Assembly: GCF_014042015.1 (NCBI RefSeq)
Contig: NZ_CP059493.1
Coordinates: forward strand, 3,224,001-3,288,000
Origin: Actinotalea sp. JY-7876
Lineage (GTDB): Bacteria; Actinomycetota; Actinomycetes; Actinomycetales; Cellulomonadaceae
DNA length: 64,000 nucleotides
Direction: 5' to 3'
Part shown: positions 30,785 to 38,644 of the stretch, in pieces
How the letters are laid out: each line of letters opens with the position of its first letter
How positions within the stretch are numbered: the stretch's first letter is position 1
Translations under genes and position numbers: made by a program
The notes under the pieces: model-generated
Databases searched by the model: none
Told to the model about the DNA's origin: nothing
Seen by the model: only the letters and a program-made list of their open reading frames with translations

Positions 30785-31750
30785 GTGACCTCCCACGCCT
30801 CGGGCCCGACCTCCCGCCCCTCGCCGCGGACCTCGCGCCACCCGGCCCTGCCCGTGGTCGCGATCGGCGTGACCGTCGTGCTGTGGGCCTCCGCGTTCGT
30901 CGCCATCCGCGACGTCGGCGCCGACGTCGGCCCGGGAGCGCTGACCCTCGGCCGGCTCCTCGTGGGGAGCGTCGCCCTCGGCGTGCCCCTGCTCCTCCAG
31001 CGCCAGGCGTGGCCGCCCCGCGCCGCGTGGCCCCGCCTGGTCGCCGTCGGCGTGCTCTGGTTCGGGGTCTACAACCTCGCGCTCAACGCGGCCGAGCAGC
31101 GCATCGACGCCGGGACCGCGTCGATGCTCGTCAACGTGGGACCCGTGCTCCTGGCGGTCCTCGCCGGGATCACCCTGGGCGAGGGGTTCCCGCGGCCCCT
31201 CCTGGTGGGCAGCACGGTGGGACTGGCCGGCGTCGTGGTCATCGGGGTCGCGACGTCGACCGGGGAGCGCGCGGACGTGTGGGGCGCAGTCCTGTGCGTC
31301 GTCGCCGCGGTCGCCTACGCCGTCGCCGTCATCGTGCAGAAGCCACTGCTCGGACGGCTCTCGGCGCTGCAGGTGACGTGGGCCGCGTGCACGGTCGGCG
31401 CCCTGGCGTGCCTGCCGTTCGCACCGCAGCTGGTCGCGGACCTCACGGCGGCCCCGGGCCCGGGACCGCTCCTGGGCGTGGTGTACCTGGGCCTGTTCCC
31501 GACGGCCGTCGCGTTCACCACGTGGGCCTACGCCCTCGCGCGCAGCGACGCGGGCCGCCTCGGCTCCACCACGTACCTCGTCCCCCCGCTCGCGGTGCTG
31601 CTCGGCTGGCTGCTGCTGGGCGAGGTGCCGCCGCTGCTCGCGTTCGCCGGTGGGGCGCTGTGCCTGCTGGGCGTGTGGATCACGCGCCGACCCGAGTCAT
31701 CCCGAGGTCGCACGTGGCGCAAGGGTGCGCCGACTAGACTCGCCGCGTGA
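30785..31750 (+). CDS. DMT superfamily (EamA) transporter
   Basis: This 321-aa protein has ten predicted helices in two EamA repeats (about residues 25-155 and 165-300). It has the typical start [20 protein letters not shown] and the second-repeat segment [25 protein letters not shown]. Members export amino acids, metabolites or drugs; the substrate here is unknown. Its GTG lies 230 bases from the divergent kdp micropeptide gene and just after a -10 box, so it is probably leaderless. The stop overlaps the GTG of the next gene (GTGA). Confidence 0.88.
   Translation: MTSHASGPTSRPSPRTSRHPALPVVAIGVTVVLWASAFVAIRDVGADVGPGALTLGRLLVGSVALGVPLLLQRQAWPPRAAWPRLVAVGVLWFGVYNLALNAAEQRIDAGTASMLVNVGPVLLAVLAGITLGEGFPRPLLVGSTVGLAGVVVIGVATSTGERADVWGAVLCVVAAVAYAVAVIVQKPLLGRLSALQVTWAACTVGALACLPFAPQLVADLTAAPGPGPLLGVVYLGLFPTAVAFTTWAYALARSDAGRLGSTTYLVPPLAVLLGWLLLGEVPPLLAFAGGALCLLGVWITRRPESSRGRTWRKGAPTRLAA
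31735..31740 (+). promoter_or_regulatory. -10 box TAGACT inside the end of the DMT gene
   Basis: TAGACT ends 6 bases before the GTG at 31747, giving the next two genes their own likely leaderless promoter despite the four-base overlap with the exporter gene. Confidence 0.55.
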
Positions 31751-32046
31751 TCTTCAAGGCCGTGGGCGACGGGCGCCCGTACCCGGACCACGGGCTCACC
31801 ACGCCCAAGCAGTGGGCCGAGGTCCCGCCCCGGCAGGTGCGCCTCGACGACCTCGTGACGACCAAGCGCACGCTCAACCTCGACAACCTCCTCTCGGAGG
31901 ACTCGACGTTCTACGGCGACCTCTTCGCCCACGTCGTGCAGTGGAAGGGCGTCATGTACCTCGAGGACGGCCTGCACCGCGCCGTGCGCGCCGCCCTCCA
32001 GCAGCGCCCGATCCTGCATGCCCGAGTGCTCGTCGTGGAGGACTGA
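31747..32046 (+). CDS. Conserved actinobacterial 99-aa protein, upstream partner of a LytR_C protein
   Basis: This 99-aa soluble protein begins [20 protein letters not shown] and ends with a basic/valine-rich segment (RPILHARVLVVED). It contains the block PPRQVRLDDLVTTKRTLNLD and FYGDLFAHVVQWKGVMYLEDG. I recognise it as a conserved actinobacterial gene commonly found directly before a LytR_C-domain gene. Such proteins are sometimes labelled VapB-like, but I see no DNA-binding fold or toxin partner. Its stop shares a base with the next ATG (TGATG). Confidence 0.65.
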   Translation: MIFKAVGDGRPYPDHGLTTPKQWAEVPPRQVRLDDLVTTKRTLNLDNLLSEDSTFYGDLFAHVVQWKGVMYLEDGLHRAVRAALQQRPILHARVLVVED

Positions 32047-32750
32047 TGGAGGAGACCGCCGCCGACCGCGAGCGCCGCCTGCGGCGCCGACGCCAGCACG
32101 AGCGGCAGGCGGTCGTCTTCGGGTCGCTCATCGCGGCGCTCGCCGTGGCCGGCCTCGGCTCCGCGGCCGTCTACACGGGCGTCATCTCCGCGCCGTTCCT
32201 GGACCGCGAGTTCAGCACCCCGCCCCCGGACGCCGGCGCCGCGGCCCTGCCGCCCCCGCCCTGCCCGCCCGAGGGCACCCTGCCGGTGCAGTACAACACC
32301 GTCACGATCAACGTCCTCAACGGCGCCGGCACCTCCGGGCTCGCCGGCAGCACGCGCGACGCCCTGACGGCACGGGGCTTCGCGGTGCTCACGGCGGGCA
32401 ACTACCCGGCCAAGCTGCCGGGCACCGCGCAGATCACGTTCGGCGAGGCCGGGCTTGCCGCCGCGTACACGCTCGCGGCGCACGTCACGACCCCCACGCT
32501 GGTCCTGGACCAGCGCGCCGATGCGAGCGTCGACCTCGTGCTCGGCCAGGAGTTCGGGAGTCTCGTCGAGTCCAACGCCGTGGTGCTCGACCAGGCCGCG
32601 CCGCTCACCGGCGTCGCGGGCTGCGTGCCGCTCGAGGAGGCGCGCGCTGCCGCACTCCCCGCACCGGCCGCCCCCGAGGAGGCGCCCGCGGAGGGCGAGG
32701 CGCCCGCCGAGGAGGGGGCGCCGGCCGAGGGAGAGGCCACGGAGGGGTGA
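32046..32750 (+). CDS. Membrane-anchored LytR C-terminal domain (LytR_C) protein
   Basis: This 234-aa protein has an arginine-rich cytoplasmic start, one membrane helix (about residues 24-45) and a proline linker. A LytR_C domain follows at about residues 78-165 (VTINVLNGAGTSGLAGSTRDAL, FGEAGLAAAYTLAAHV). The tail is a Pro-Ala-Glu-rich repeat (APAEGE/APAEEG units). Proteins of this layout, such as VirR of mycobacteria, affect envelope integrity and vesicle release; equivalence is inferred from architecture only. It is coupled to the 99-aa gene upstream (TGATG) and to the acetyltransferase downstream (GTGA). Confidence 0.8.
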   Translation: MEETAADRERRLRRRRQHERQAVVFGSLIAALAVAGLGSAAVYTGVISAPFLDREFSTPPPDAGAAALPPPPCPPEGTLPVQYNTVTINVLNGAGTSGLAGSTRDALTARGFAVLTAGNYPAKLPGTAQITFGEAGLAAAYTLAAHVTTPTLVLDQRADASVDLVLGQEFGSLVESNAVVLDQAAPLTGVAGCVPLEEARAAALPAPAAPEEAPAEGEAPAEEGAPAEGEATEG

Positions 32751-33358
32751 GCGGCGCACCACCGGCCCTGCACGTCCGCCTCGCACGCCCCGACGACGCC
32801 GCCGCCCTGGACGACGTCTGCATCCGCACGGGCGAGGCCGGCGGGGACGCGACGCAGGTCTTCGCCCAGCCGGAGCTCATCTGCGACATCTGGCTGCGGC
32901 CCTACCTCCTCCTCGCGCCGGACCTGGCATTCGTCCTCGTCGGCGACGACGACGTGCCGGTCGGCTACGTGATCGGCGCCGCCGACACCGCCGCCTTCGA
33001 GGCGGCGTGCGAGGAGCGGTGGTGGCCGCAGGTCCGGCGCCGCCACCCGCGCGACGAGTTCGCGCCCGGGACGCGCGACGCGGCGCTGGTGGCCCTGATC
33101 CACGAGCCCCCGCGCACCGACGACGCCGTCGTCGCGCGGTTCCCCGCGCACCTGCACGTCGACCTCCTGCCGCAGGCGCAGGGCGGCGGGCACGGGCGCG
33201 CGCTCCTGGAGCACCTGTTCACGGCGCTGCGGGACCGGGGCGTGCCGGGCGTGCACCTCGGCGTGGACCCCGCCAACACCCGGGCCCGCGGGTTCTACGC
33301 CCACCTCGGCTTCCGGCCGGTCGCCGACGACGCCGGGCAGCTGGGCCTGCACCTCTAG
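32747..33358 (+). CDS. GNAT family N-acetyltransferase
   Basis: This 203-aa acetyltransferase has the acetyl-CoA binding region near residues 135-175 (HLHVDLLPQAQGGGHGRALLEHL), followed by GVHLGVDPANTRARGFYAHLGF, the classic GNAT motifs A and B. The first third (LHVRLARPDDAAALDDVCIRTG) fits the group resembling O-GlcNAcase-associated acetyltransferases. The substrate is unknown. Its GTG overlaps the previous stop (GTGA), so it is the last gene of this small operon. Confidence 0.88.
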   Translation: MSGAPPALHVRLARPDDAAALDDVCIRTGEAGGDATQVFAQPELICDIWLRPYLLLAPDLAFVLVGDDDVPVGYVIGAADTAAFEAACEERWWPQVRRRHPRDEFAPGTRDAALVALIHEPPRTDDAVVARFPAHLHVDLLPQAQGGGHGRALLEHLFTALRDRGVPGVHLGVDPANTRARGFYAHLGFRPVADDAGQLGLHL

Positions 33359-33401
33359 TCCCGCCGGCCGAGCTCGTCGCGGCGTCGGGTCGGGCGCCCG
33401 C

Positions 33402-34742
33402 CTAGCTCGCCGGGTCCGGCCGGTCGTCCTGCCGCCGGTCGGGCAGCTCCGTGCCGCCGGGCACCGAGGCCGGGCTCGCGGCCTCCTCGGACGTCCCGCG
33501 CCACCGGGCCACGGACCGCATGAGGTGGTAGATCCCGATCGCGGCGGCGGTGCCGAGCGCGATGCCCTCGAACGTCACGTCGCCCACGGCCCAGGTGTAG
33601 TTCGCGATGCCGATGATGAGCGCGACGGCGGCCGTCGTGAGGTTCACCGGGTCGGAGAAGTCGACCTTGTTCTGCACCCAGATCCGGGCACCGAGGATGC
33701 CGATCATCCCGTAGAGCACCGTCGTGGCCCCGCCGAGCACGCCCTGGGGGATCGTGGCGATGAGCGCGCCGAACTTGGGCGACAGGCTCAGGAGCAGCGC
33801 GGTGCCCGCGGCGACCCAGTACGCGGCCGTCGAGTACACGCGCGTCGCCGCCATGACGCCGATGTTCTCCGCGTACGTCGTCGTGCCGGACCCGCCGCCG
33901 GCCCCGGCCAGGGTGGTCGCGACGCCGTCCGCGAAGAGCGCGCGCCCCATCACCGAGTCGAGGTCGCGGTTGGTCATCGCGGCCACCGACTTCACGTGGC
34001 CGACGTTCTCGGCGATGAGCACGAACACCACGGGGACGAAGAGCCCGAGCACGCTGAGGTCGAACACGGGCGCCGTGAAGTCCGGCAGGCCCACCCAGGC
34101 CGCGTCCTTGACCGCCTTGAAGTCGACCTCGCCCCGCAGCACCGCGACCGCGTAGCCGACCAGCACCCCGAGCAGGATGGCGAGGCGCCCGAGGATGCCG
34201 CGGAACAGCACGGTGATGAGCACGACGGCGAACAGCGTCGCCACCGCGGTCACGGGCGCCTTCTGGACGTTGTCCCACGCCACGGGCGCGAGGTTGAGCC
34301 CGATGAGGGCGACGATCGTCCCGGTGACGACCGGCGGCATGACGACGTCGATCCAGCGCGCACCCACGGCCTGCACGAGCAGGCCCACGACGGCGAGCAG
34401 GGCTCCCGTGACGAGCACGCCGCCGAGAGCGACGGCCGTGCCGCCGTCGGCCTGCGCGGCGGCGATCGGCGCGATGAACGCGAAGCTCGAGCCCAGGTAG
34501 CTCGGCAGCCGGTTGCCGGTGATGAGCAGGAAGAGCGCGGTGCCGATCGCGGAGAAGAACAGCGTCGTCGCCGGGGGCAGCCCCGTGAGGATCGGCACGA
34601 GGAAGGTGGCACCGAACATGGCCACCACGTGCTGCATGCCGATGCCGATCGTCCGCGGCCAGCTGAGCCGCTCGTCGGGCGCCACGACCGCCCCCGGACC
34701 GACCTGACGGCCGTCGCCGTGCACCTGCCACCCGAGCGCCAT
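33402..34742 (-). CDS. NCS2-family uracil/xanthine permease
   Basis: This 446-aa permease has 14 predicted helices. Features include the NCS2 N-terminal block RTIGIGMQHVVAMFGATFLVPIL, SSFAFIAPIAAA and the QH motif. The C-terminal core has SGTTTYAENIGVMAATRVYS and LLSLSPKFGALIATIPQGVLGG, matching the UraA-like branch. It should import uracil or a related base by proton symport. The C-terminus is a polar tail. An AGGAGGAC ribosome site precedes the ATG. The gene is convergent with the acetyltransferase and divergent from the DUF4190 gene; no pyrimidine genes are adjacent. Confidence 0.9.
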   Translation of the reverse strand: MALGWQVHGDGRQVGPGAVVAPDERLSWPRTIGIGMQHVVAMFGATFLVPILTGLPPATTLFFSAIGTALFLLITGNRLPSYLGSSFAFIAPIAAAQADGGTAVALGGVLVTGALLAVVGLLVQAVGARWIDVVMPPVVTGTIVALIGLNLAPVAWDNVQKAPVTAVATLFAVVLITVLFRGILGRLAILLGVLVGYAVAVLRGEVDFKAVKDAAWVGLPDFTAPVFDLSVLGLFVPVVFVLIAENVGHVKSVAAMTNRDLDSVMGRALFADGVATTLAGAGGGSGTTTYAENIGVMAATRVYSTAAYWVAAGTALLLSLSPKFGALIATIPQGVLGGATTVLYGMIGILGARIWVQNKVDFSDPVNLTTAAVALIIGIANYTWAVGDVTFEGIALGTAAAIGIYHLMRSVARWRGTSEEAASPASVPGGTELPDRRQDDRPDPAS

Positions 34743-34871
34743 GCGTCCTCCTCAGCCGGGGCCCTTCCGCACGGTCGCACACGAGCGCCGCCGGAGCCGG
34801 GGGCAGCCTAGCCACCTCGTGTCACGCCGCTGTGAAATGCTTGCCGCCGTCGCCCGATCCGAGGAGCTGTC

Positions 34872-35297
34872 ATGAGCGTGCCCACGACCCCGCCGCCCGG
34901 TCAGCCCGACCCGGGCTACTCGCCCTACCCCCAGCAGGGGTACCCGCAGGGGTACCAGCAGCAGCCCGGCCAGCAGGGCGGCCACCCGGGCCAGTACGGC
35001 TACGGCGGCTACCCGCCCGTGGCGCCCCCGGCCAACAACACGATGGCGGTCATGGCGCTCGTCGCCGGCATCTGCGGGCTCACGGCACTGCCGTTCATCG
35101 GCTCGATCGCCGCCGTCATCATCGGGCCCATGGCCAAGAAGGAGATCGCGCGTACCGGTGAGGGCGGGGCGTCGCTCGCGACGTGGGGCCAGATCCTCGG
35201 CTGGGTCGGCATCGGCATCGCCGTGCTCGGCGGCCTGTTCTTCGTGTTCGTCTGGGGTGCGGTCCTCTGGGGGATCGGCACGACGTCGGGCTACTGA
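34872..35297 (+). CDS. DUF4190 membrane protein with Pro/Gln/Gly/Tyr-rich N-terminus
   Basis: This 141-aa protein has a disordered N-terminal 50 residues rich in P, Q, G and Y (short YPQQGYPQGYQQQ-type repeats). Two helices follow with the DUF4190 pattern: NTMAVMALVAGICGLTALPFIGSIAAVIIG, KKEIARTGEGG, then TWGQILGWVGIGIAVLGGLFFVFV. Such proteins are common in Actinobacteria; function is not established. A GAGGAG ribosome site precedes the ATG. Confidence 0.85.
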   Translation: MSVPTTPPPGQPDPGYSPYPQQGYPQGYQQQPGQQGGHPGQYGYGGYPPVAPPANNTMAVMALVAGICGLTALPFIGSIAAVIIGPMAKKEIARTGEGGASLATWGQILGWVGIGIAVLGGLFFVFVWGAVLWGIGTTSGY

Positions 35298-35325
35298 CCG
35301 GACGCCGCGGCGCCGACGGCCGACC

Positions 35326-36558
35326 GTGGCCACCCGGGCCGCCGTGTGGGCCGCCTTCGTCGCGGTCCACGGCTGGCTGACCTACCTCGGCGTCGTGGTG
35401 CTGCCCGGCGCGGCCTTCCACGACGTCGACCTCTACCGCTGGTGGATGCACCTCGGGCTCCACGAGGGGCGCTGGCCCGTCCTCGACGAGCCGTCCGTGT
35501 ACCCGGCGGCGGCGGTCCTGCCGATGCTGCTGCCGGCGCTGGTCGCGGCCACCACCCCCGGGTACGCCCTCGCGTGGTGCGGGCTCGTCACGCTGCTCGA
35601 CGCGTTCGCGGTCGCCGCGCTGCTGCGCGCCGGCGGGCGACGCGGCGAGGCCGCGGCGTGGTGGTGGCTGGCGTTCCTGCTCCTCCTGGGCCCCGTGGGG
35701 ATCGGCCGGCTCGACGCCGTCGTCGCGCCGCTGACGATCGTCGCGCTGCTCCTGGCGGCGGCGCCGACGACGACCCGCACGCGCGGCGCCGCGGCGCTGC
35801 TGACCCTCGGGGCGTGGGTGAAGGTGGCCCCGGGCGCGCTCGTGCTGCCGCTCGCGGCCGCCGCCCGCCGCCCGGTGCGCGACGTCGTCGCACCCGCGGC
35901 CGCGGTGTGCGCCGTGGTCGTCGGCGCCGTCGCGGCCGGCGGCGGCCTGCCGCGGCTGCTCGGCTTCCTCGACGCGCAGGGCGAGCGCGGGCTCCAGGTC
36001 GAGTCCGTCGCGGCCACGGTGGTCGGGGCGCTCCACCGGGACGACGTCGCCGTCGTGCTCAACGAGGAGCTGGTCACCTACGAGGTCGTCGGCCCGGGCA
36101 CGGCCGGCGCCGCGGCGGTCCTGGACGTCCTCCTGCCCCTGGCGGTGGGGGCGGTGGCCCTCGTGCTCCTGGCCGCGCGACGGCGCGGGACCGCCCCCGC
36201 GGCCCTGCTGCCGGCGTCCCTGCTGCTCGTCGCGTTGCTGGTCGTGACCAACAAGGTCGGCTCGCCGCAGTTCCTCACGTGGTTCGCGCCGCCCGTCGCC
36301 GTCCTCGTCGCGATGCGGGCGCCGACGACGTGGCGCGACGTCCGGCCCGTCTGGTGGCAGGTGGCCGGCGCTCTCGTGCTGCTCGCCGCGGGCCTGACGC
36401 AGGCGGTCTTCCCGTGGGGCTACCTGCCGTTGCTCGCGGGCGACGACGGCATGGCCCTGATCCTGGACGCGCGCAACGCGCTGCTGCTCGCGGTGACGGC
36501 GTGCGCCGTCGTCGGCCTCGCCCGCGCGGTGCGGGGGCCGACGACGGCGGACGCCTGA
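35326..36558 (+). CDS. GT87-like / DUF2029 polytopic membrane protein
   Basis: This 410-aa membrane protein has about 10-12 helices. The first loop carries D-x-D-like acidic residues (FHDVDLYRWW), and later parts include ALLTLGAWVKVAPGALVLPL and LLVVTNKVGSPQFLTWFAPP. The pattern is that of polyprenyl-phosphate-dependent mannosyltransferases (GT87), which build envelope glycans, although similarity is by layout rather than a firm motif. The GTG at 35326 lies 28 bases after the DUF4190 stop without an obvious ribosome site. It converges on the LLM gene with 4 bases between. Confidence 0.65.
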   Translation: MATRAAVWAAFVAVHGWLTYLGVVVLPGAAFHDVDLYRWWMHLGLHEGRWPVLDEPSVYPAAAVLPMLLPALVAATTPGYALAWCGLVTLLDAFAVAALLRAGGRRGEAAAWWWLAFLLLLGPVGIGRLDAVVAPLTIVALLLAAAPTTTRTRGAAALLTLGAWVKVAPGALVLPLAAAARRPVRDVVAPAAAVCAVVVGAVAAGGGLPRLLGFLDAQGERGLQVESVAATVVGALHRDDVAVVLNEELVTYEVVGPGTAGAAAVLDVLLPLAVGAVALVLLAARRRGTAPAALLPASLLLVALLVVTNKVGSPQFLTWFAPPVAVLVAMRAPTTWRDVRPVWWQVAGALVLLAAGLTQAVFPWGYLPLLAGDDGMALILDARNALLLAVTACAVVGLARAVRGPTTADA

Positions 36559-36562
36559 CGCC

Positions 36563-37522
36563 TCAGCGCACGTGCGGCGCGACCTGCGCGGCGACGAGCT
36601 CGAGGTGCTCGATGTCGGCGAGGTCGAGGACCTGCAGGTAGATGCGCTCGACGCCCGCCTCGGCGAGCTCACCCAGCCGGTCGACCGCCTCGGCGACCGT
36701 GCCGGCGACGCCGTGCTCGCGCAGCTCGCCCGGCTCGCGACCGATGGCGGCGGCGCGGCGCGCGACCTCGACGTCGTCGGCCCCGACGCACAGCACCAGC
36801 GCCACCGAGTAGGTGAGGTCGTGCGGGTCGCGCCCGATCTCCTCGCACGCGGAGCGGACGCGGCCGAACATCTGCGGGATGTCGGCGATCTCCGGGAAGG
36901 AGGCGTTGAACTCGGACGCGAAGCGCGCGGCCAGGGCGGGCGTGCGCTTCGGACCCTTGCCCCCGACGATCACCGGGACGCCGGCGCCCTCGACCCGGCG
37001 GCCGTCGGCGAGCGCGACGTGCTGGGCCGGCTTGGGCAGCGCCGGCGAGTCGGTGAGCGTGTAGTGCTCGCCCTGGTGCGTGAAGCGCTCGCCGACGGGC
37101 GTGCGCCACAGGCCCGTGACGACCTCGAGCTGCTCGGTCAGGAGGCCGAAGCGCTTCTCGGGGAACGGGATGCCGTAGGCCGCGTGCTCCTGGGCGAACC
37201 AGCCCGCGCCGAGGCCGAGCTCGACCCGGCCGCCGGACATCTGGTCGACCTGGGCGACCTGGATCGCCAGGACGCCCGGGTGGCGGAACGTCGCGGACGA
37301 CACGAGGGTGCCGAGCCGGATGGTGCTCGTCTCGCGCGCGAGGCCCGCGAGGGTGGTCCAGGCGTCGGTCGGGCCCGGGAGCCCGTCGCCGTCGCCCATG
37401 ACGAGGTAGTGGTCGGAACGGAAGAAGGCGTTGTACCCGAGGCGCTCGGTGGCCTGGGCGACGCGCAGGACGTCGTCGTACGACGCGCCTTGCTGGGGTT
37501 CGGTGAAGATGCGCAGATCCAT
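36563..37522 (-). CDS. LLM-class F420-dependent oxidoreductase
   Basis: This 319-aa TIM-barrel protein of the luciferase-like family has the start MDLRIFTEPQQGASYDDVLRVAQ, SDHYLVM, the non-prolyl turn LGTLVSSATFRHPGVLA and GRVELGLGAGWFAQEH, a pattern typical of F420-dependent members. It should carry out hydride transfer with F420H2 on an unknown substrate. The ATG at 37522 matches the family start; the long upstream extension of the frame is antisense sequence. It is 56 bases downstream of the Fpg/Nei gene on the same strand. Confidence 0.88.
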   Translation of the reverse strand: MDLRIFTEPQQGASYDDVLRVAQATERLGYNAFFRSDHYLVMGDGDGLPGPTDAWTTLAGLARETSTIRLGTLVSSATFRHPGVLAIQVAQVDQMSGGRVELGLGAGWFAQEHAAYGIPFPEKRFGLLTEQLEVVTGLWRTPVGERFTHQGEHYTLTDSPALPKPAQHVALADGRRVEGAGVPVIVGGKGPKRTPALAARFASEFNASFPEIADIPQMFGRVRSACEEIGRDPHDLTYSVALVLCVGADDVEVARRAAAIGREPGELREHGVAGTVAEAVDRLGELAEAGVERIYLQVLDLADIEHLELVAAQVAPHVR

Positions 37523-37578
37523 GCGCCCATCCTCTCGCCCCGGGACACGACCTCGCGCCGCGGCGGCCGCCGTCGGGC

Positions 37579-38559
37579 TCAGGACTGGCAGGCGGGGCAC
37601 CAGTAGAGGGTGCGTCCCGCCAGCTCCTCGCGCAGGATCGTCGACCCGCAGCGCAGGCACGGCTCCCCCGCGCGGCCGTACACCGCGTGCCGCAGCGACC
37701 GGTCGGCGACCGCGGCGGCGCGCGAGGGCGCACCCGGGCCGTCGAGGTCCTCGCGCGTCAGCATGACACCCGTCCGGATCCCGTCCTCGAGGAGCACGAC
37801 CCAGTCGCGCCAGAGCGCGTCGAGCACCTCCTCGGGCACGGCGGAGCCCGGGACGTGCGGCTCGAGCCGGGCGCGGAACAGCATCTCGGCGCGGTAGATG
37901 TTCCCGATCCCGCTGACGACCGACTGGTCCATGAGCAGCTGTCCGATCGCGACCCGGCGCCGGCGGACGCGGCGCACGAACTCCGCCTGCGGCTCGGGCC
38001 ACGCGTCGACCTGCGGGTCCGGGCCCGCCTTGGCGACGATGGCGGCCACCTCGGGCGGCCCCAGGACCTCGCACGCCGTCGGGCCGCGCAGGTCGGCGAC
38101 CGTCGCGTCGGTCGCGAGGCGCACGCGCACGGCGCCGACCGGGGGCGGCGGGAAGACCTCGGTCAGCACGCCGGCGTCCCCGGCCGCTGCCGTGGCGAGC
38201 GAGGCCTCGCCCTCGCCCATCCGCACCGCGCGGCGCGGCGCCCCCAGGAAGGCGACCGGCTCGCCGTCGGCCAGCGGGGACACCCGCCCCCGGAAGTCCC
38301 ACGCGCCGTAGAGCCCGAGGTGCACGTGCACCCAGCGCTCCGGGACGACGTCGGACACGGGCAGCGGCGCGTCGTCGCCGTACCCGAAGCCCAGCAGCAG
38401 GTGCTTGCCGAGCGCGGCGGCGGTCGTGAGGACCGACCCGTCGAGCAGCGCGGCCCCGGCAGCGAACCTCCCCTGCGGCGAGCTCACGGCGACCGGGTGG
38501 TCGACGAGATCGGCGCGGAACTGCCGGGCGATCCGGTGGACGGTATGACCTTCGGGCAC
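37579..38559 (-). CDS. Fpg/Nei-family DNA glycosylase/AP lyase
   Basis: This 326-aa base-excision repair enzyme begins with the catalytic PEGHT (Pro-2 and Glu-3 after Met removal), has the Lys in ALGKHLLLGF and the helix-two-turn-helix segment VVSGIGNIYRAEMLF. It ends with a C4 zinc finger (CLRCG ... YWCPAC). The MPEGHTVHR start is characteristic of the actinobacterial Nei2 branch. It excises oxidised bases and nicks the abasic site. It is cytoplasmic; there are no pathway neighbours. Confidence 0.92.
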   Translation of the reverse strand: MPEGHTVHRIARQFRADLVDHPVAVSSPQGRFAAGAALLDGSVLTTAAALGKHLLLGFGYGDDAPLPVSDVVPERWVHVHLGLYGAWDFRGRVSPLADGEPVAFLGAPRRAVRMGEGEASLATAAAGDAGVLTEVFPPPPVGAVRVRLATDATVADLRGPTACEVLGPPEVAAIVAKAGPDPQVDAWPEPQAEFVRRVRRRRVAIGQLLMDQSVVSGIGNIYRAEMLFRARLEPHVPGSAVPEEVLDALWRDWVVLLEDGIRTGVMLTREDLDGPGAPSRAAAVADRSLRHAVYGRAGEPCLRCGSTILREELAGRTLYWCPACQS

Positions 38560-38594
38560 GGCCCCGAGGGTAGTTCAGGCCACGCCACCGCCCC

Positions 38595-38637
38595 GGGTGA
38601 CGCGTTGGCGTCGACCTGCGACACCAACGCGTCACCC
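38595..38637. terminator. Long hairpin after the sulfur operon
   Basis: GGGTGACGCGTTGG (38595-38608) pairs perfectly with CCAACGCGTCACCC (38624-38637). After one mismatch four more base pairs follow around a 5-base loop. It lies 8 bases beyond the stop of the monooxygenase gene on the minus strand and before the glycosylase gene. No T-run is present; it is the only termination-like structure in the gap. Confidence 0.65.
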
Positions 38638-38644
38638 CTGGCCG

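Noticed and set aside
31747-32046. VapB antitoxin of a toxin-antitoxin pair
   Set aside because: No PIN-domain toxin is adjacent and no antitoxin DNA-binding fold is visible; the partner is a LytR_C membrane protein.
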